Shown here piece after piece: positions 5,614 through 7,618 of a stretch of DNA of 7,618 nt (position 1 is the stretch's first letter; the number at the start of each line of letters is the position of its first letter). Origin of the DNA: Opitutia bacterium UBA957 (GTDB lineage: Bacteria > Verrucomicrobiota > Verrucomicrobiia > Opitutales > UBA953); assembly GCA_002293065.1 (NCBI GenBank), contig DBCN01000058.1, positions 1 through 7,618 on the forward strand, written 5' to 3'. The notes under the pieces were generated by a model. That model had not been told where the DNA came from. It was given only the letters and a program-made list of their open reading frames with translations, and ran no database searches. Position numbers and translations under genes: made by a program.

Positions 5614-6369
5614 CTATTCCGATGCGGGGTCAACGAGCCCGTGCCTGATGGCGAAGCGGACCAAGCCGGCGACGTCATGAACCCCGAGCTTGCGCATCAA
5701 ATTCGCCCGATGGTTCTCGGATGTCTTGATGCTGATGTTGAGTTTGGCGGCGACCTCCTTGCTGCTGTTGCTTTGCGCGATGAGGACGGCGATCTCACGT
5801 TCCCGGGGTGTCAACAGGTCGATCATCGAGTCCGCCTGCGTGGTGGGTTTGGCCAGCGCGTCGCGGACCGTCTTGCTGAAGTGATCGTTGAACCATGTGT
5901 TGCCCTTGGCGACCTCATCGAGCGCCTTCCGGAGTTCGGAGAGGGGCGAATTCTTGTTCACGAAACCATGGACGCCCTCCTGGATGAGGCCCCGCACGAC
6001 TTGGGGCTCCTGCTTGGCGGAGAAAACCAAAATGCGCATCTTCGGGAGGTTTCGACCAATGCGGCGCAGCACTTCGATGCCGCTGAGGCCCGGCATCATG
6101 ACATCGAGGATGAGGATGTCGGGGCGTAGGTTGAGCACCATCTCGAGGCCTTGATTCCCATCGGCCGCCGCGCCGAGGATGCGATACATGCCGCGGGTTT
6201 GGAGCATCTCGGTCGTGAGTTCGCGAATCGCGGTCTGATCTTCGACGATGACGACCGTCTTGCGCGTGTCGGGTGGTGGGAGGGGAATCGGCGGGATGCT
6301 GGGGCGTGGCACAACGTGCGGGGTCGGCACGGTCGGGGTCGGCAACTTTTTCTTGGATGAAGTCTTCAT
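5614..6369 (-). CDS. NarL/LuxR-family response regulator with proline-rich N-terminal extension (paralogue 2)
   Basis: A 251-residue response regulator. Residues 1-36 are an unusual extension: a basic start (MKTSSKKK) followed by about a dozen prolines in 24 residues. The receiver domain (about 37-156) has Glu43-Asp44, phospho-acceptor Asp89 in DILILDVMMP, Ser117 in ILVFSA and Lys139 in FVNKNSP, all intact. The LuxR-type helix-turn-helix (about 186-247) ends LMRKLGVHDVAG, identical over that block to its neighbour. The extension is not part of the standard fold; it is likely disordered and might be a tether or docking segment. The start ATG at 6367-6369 has no clear ribosome binding site. A later start is conceivable, but no ATG or other good start codon stands between the extension and the receiver core, so the extension is probably real. 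First gene of the minus-strand cluster and divergent, 72 bp away, from the pseudopilin-like gene. No sensor kinase is in view. Confidence 0.93.
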   Translation of the reverse strand: MKTSSKKKLPTPTVPTPHVVPRPSIPPIPLPPPDTRKTVVIVEDQTAIRELTTEMLQTRGMYRILGAAADGNQGLEMVLNLRPDILILDVMMPGLSGIEVLRRIGRNLPKMRILVFSAKQEPQVVRGLIQEGVHGFVNKNSPLSELRKALDEVAKGNTWFNDHFSKTVRDALAKPTTQADSMIDLLTPREREIAVLIAQSNSSKEVAAKLNISIKTSENHRANLMRKLGVHDVAGLVRFAIRHGLVDPASE

Positions 6370-6441
6370 ACGATGAGTACGAAGGGGGTCTCCTAGATTG
6401 AGAAATAATCCGCAAATGAAAGAGTGTGGGCTTTGTCTTCT
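6370..6441. promoter_or_regulatory. Divergent control region between response regulator and pseudopilin-like gene
   Basis: This 72 bp region must drive the minus-strand regulator cluster and probably the plus-strand pseudopilin gene. AATAAT at 6404-6409 on the plus strand is a five-of-six match to the -10 consensus but has no good -35. The minus strand shows TTCATTT and ATTATT a few bases apart; a similar TTCATTT next to ATTAT stands upstream of the other regulator, which may hint at a shared site. Both points are weak. Confidence 0.3.
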
Positions 6442-6445
6442 ATGA
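6416..6445 (+). other. Nine-codon mini-ORF overlapping the pseudopilin start (possible leader peptide)
   Basis: An ATG at 6416 opens a nine-residue frame (MKECGLCLL) whose TGA overlaps the ATG of the next gene in an ATGA arrangement at 6442-6445. This geometry is typical of translational coupling. There is no Shine-Dalgarno sequence before it, and so short a frame can arise by chance, so it is recorded only as a possibility. Confidence 0.15.
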
Positions 6446-7618
6446 AAACACGTGATGGGTTTACCCTATTGATAAGTTTGTTGGGGCTGGCGGCCGCCTT
6501 GCTGACGGCCCTCACGCTGGCGTCTTTGCTCGTCGTTGGCGGTCGTGAGTCCGCGCAGGCCACCACCTTGGCGCGACTGCGTTCGGCCGCCCTCGTGGGG
6601 GCGCAAACCGCGCTGGGTGAGTTGGGCGCCGCGGCGGGCCGCGATGCGGTTTTCACCCACATGGATGCGGCGGGCGTCGTGACGTTCGGTCGCGGTACGG
6701 AGCGCTTCCGCTTGCGCGCATCCTTGCCGACCGAAGTCAGCGCGGTTCAAGTGACCGTACAAATCGAAGACCGGTCGCAGCGTTGGGATGAGCAAGCCGC
6801 CGCGGCGTCGGTGGGGCGTGCTTCGCCGTGGATGCAGTCGCGTTTGGGGCGGCAGGCGCTCTCCGTCGGGCCGATGGGAGCACCGCCCGCCGTCGCGACG
6901 GCCCTCGCCTTGGAAATCGGCGACCAAGATTGCTATTATGCGTCGGTGGGTCGCCCGCCTGCACCCGGGGCCGGGTGGGGGTCGTGGGGCCTGCTCACGG
7001 ATGCCGCGCGGGGTGGGTGGCGGCGCAACCTCTCTGACCCCGCGACCTTAGCGGGCGTGGTCGGATGGGGGCTGGCACCGCGCTTGTTGGCCCCCGAGCC
7101 GGTCTTTGCCGCCAATCCGGCGAAGGGCTTGCCGCCGGCCACGCTGGACTCAGCGCCTTACGCTTTGACCCACGCCCCGGTGCTCATCGATTTTGCTTTG
7201 AGTCTAGGCTGCTTCAACGCCCGCTCCGACGGTCGGCATCGCGTGCGCTTCCATGGTTCGGGGCGTTGGTGGAATCCCTCGGCGGCTCCTTTGCTCGCGG
7301 ATGCGAATCATAACCTATATCTGATCGAGGTCGACGGCGCCCCCGAGGTGGAGGTTCGCAATGTCACTTCGGGCGCGAACTTCACGGCTTCGCTGGACGA
7401 TTGCCTCCAGGCGGATTTTGGCCTCTTCACGCAAGGCCTCCGGGAGCAGGGCCTCTGGTTATGGGGGCCAGTCGCCGATGCCCAGACCCATGGCATGTCT
7501 CGGCGCGGGTTGTTGCCCGGCGAGGTCTATGGTTTCGTCTCGCCGGATCCAGGTCAGCAACCGCAGGGCCTCTCGCGGGTTTTGACGAAGACGACGTGGC
7601 GGCTGGACGACGCGCCGC
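6442..7618 (+). CDS. Pseudopilin-like protein resembling Verru_Chthon cassette protein A / GspK (5' part; continues past right edge)
   Basis: A frame of 392 codons with no stop runs from the ATG at 6442 to the right edge. The N-terminus MKTRDGFTLLISLLGLAAAL is a prepilin-type leader: a short charged segment, Gly6 then Phe7 as the likely peptidase cleavage site, and a hydrophobic helix to about residue 33. The glutamate at +5 of the mature protein is missing (Ile instead), as in GspK-type minor pseudopilins. Downstream blocks are GLLTDAARGGWRRNLSDP (183-200), a PVLIDFALSLG segment (246-256), WWNPSAAPLL (276-285) and GLLPGEVYGF (356-365). They follow the order I remember for Verru_Chthon cassette protein A: a GLLTDxxxGGxxxDLS block, an LWNPYxxPL block and a PGE block. 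Those are large Verrucomicrobia proteins of unknown function encoded beside other pilin-like B, C and D proteins. The start has no Shine-Dalgarno sequence but opens the leader exactly. It should be inserted in the inner membrane and processed by a PilD-type peptidase. Family assignment is from memory of motifs, not a search. Confidence 0.78.
   Translation, partial: MKTRDGFTLLISLLGLAAALLTALTLASLLVVGGRESAQATTLARLRSAALVGAQTALGELGAAAGRDAVFTHMDAAGVVTFGRGTERFRLRASLPTEVSAVQVTVQIEDRSQRWDEQAAAASVGRASPWMQSRLGRQALSVGPMGAPPAVATALALEIGDQDCYYASVGRPPAPGAGWGSWGLLTDAARGGWRRNLSDPATLAGVVGWGLAPRLLAPEPVFAANPAKGLPPATLDSAPYALTHAPVLIDFALSLGCFNARSDGRHRVRFHGSGRWWNPSAAPLLADANHNLYLIEVDGAPEVEVRNVTSGANFTASLDDCLQADFGLFTQGLREQGLWLWGPVADAQTHGMSRRGLLPGEVYGFVSPDPGQQPQGLSRVLTKTTWRLDDAP

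Noticed and set aside
6466..6964. Minus-strand frames opposite the pseudopilin-like gene
   Set aside because: The plus-strand frame is uninterrupted for 392 codons with a prepilin leader and family-like blocks; the minus-strand frames are Arg/Pro-rich without domains.

Overview
The window is GC-rich bacterial DNA carrying nine protein-coding genes packed almost end to end; the longest stretch between genes is about 100 bases. No rRNA, tRNA, CRISPR array, insertion sequence or phage gene was seen. Three features point to Verrucomicrobiota, perhaps an Opitutales-type member: a planctomycete/verrucomicrobial-type secreted cytochrome c leader, a family 10 pectate lyase, and above all an open reading frame at the right edge that resembles the Verru_Chthon cassette pseudopilin proteins. 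This placement is inference from gene content; no database search was possible.

Layout. On the minus strand at the left lie a secreted c-type cytochrome domain protein (1-429, running off the left edge) and, upstream of it, a secreted PL10 pectate lyase (505-1539). Across a 100 bp divergent gap a plus-strand cluster reads maf (nucleotide pyrophosphatase, 1640-2233), a TonB/TolA-like membrane-anchored protein (2281-3189) and an RluA-type pseudouridine synthase (3195-4043). The gaps inside this cluster are tiny, so it is probably one transcript. It meets a minus-strand cluster head-on with only 6 bp between the stop codons. Read from its 5' end, that minus-strand cluster is a NarL/LuxR response regulator with a proline-rich N-terminal extension (5614-6369), a paralogous response regulator (4840-5526) and a secreted HExxH putative metallopeptidase (4050-4796). 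Divergent from the first regulator, a plus-strand gene (6442 to the right edge) encodes a GspK/Verru_Chthon-A-like protein with a prepilin-type N-terminus.

How it may fit together. The pectate lyase, exported metallopeptidase, exported cytochrome and TonB/TolA-like protein suggest an organism with an active envelope that uses plant or algal polysaccharide. The two response regulators have no histidine kinase in the window. Because one of them sits back-to-back with the pseudopilin gene, control of that surface system is a reasonable but untested guess. The strongest leads are the tandem orphan regulators and the pseudopilin gene, whose partner genes should lie just beyond the right edge.
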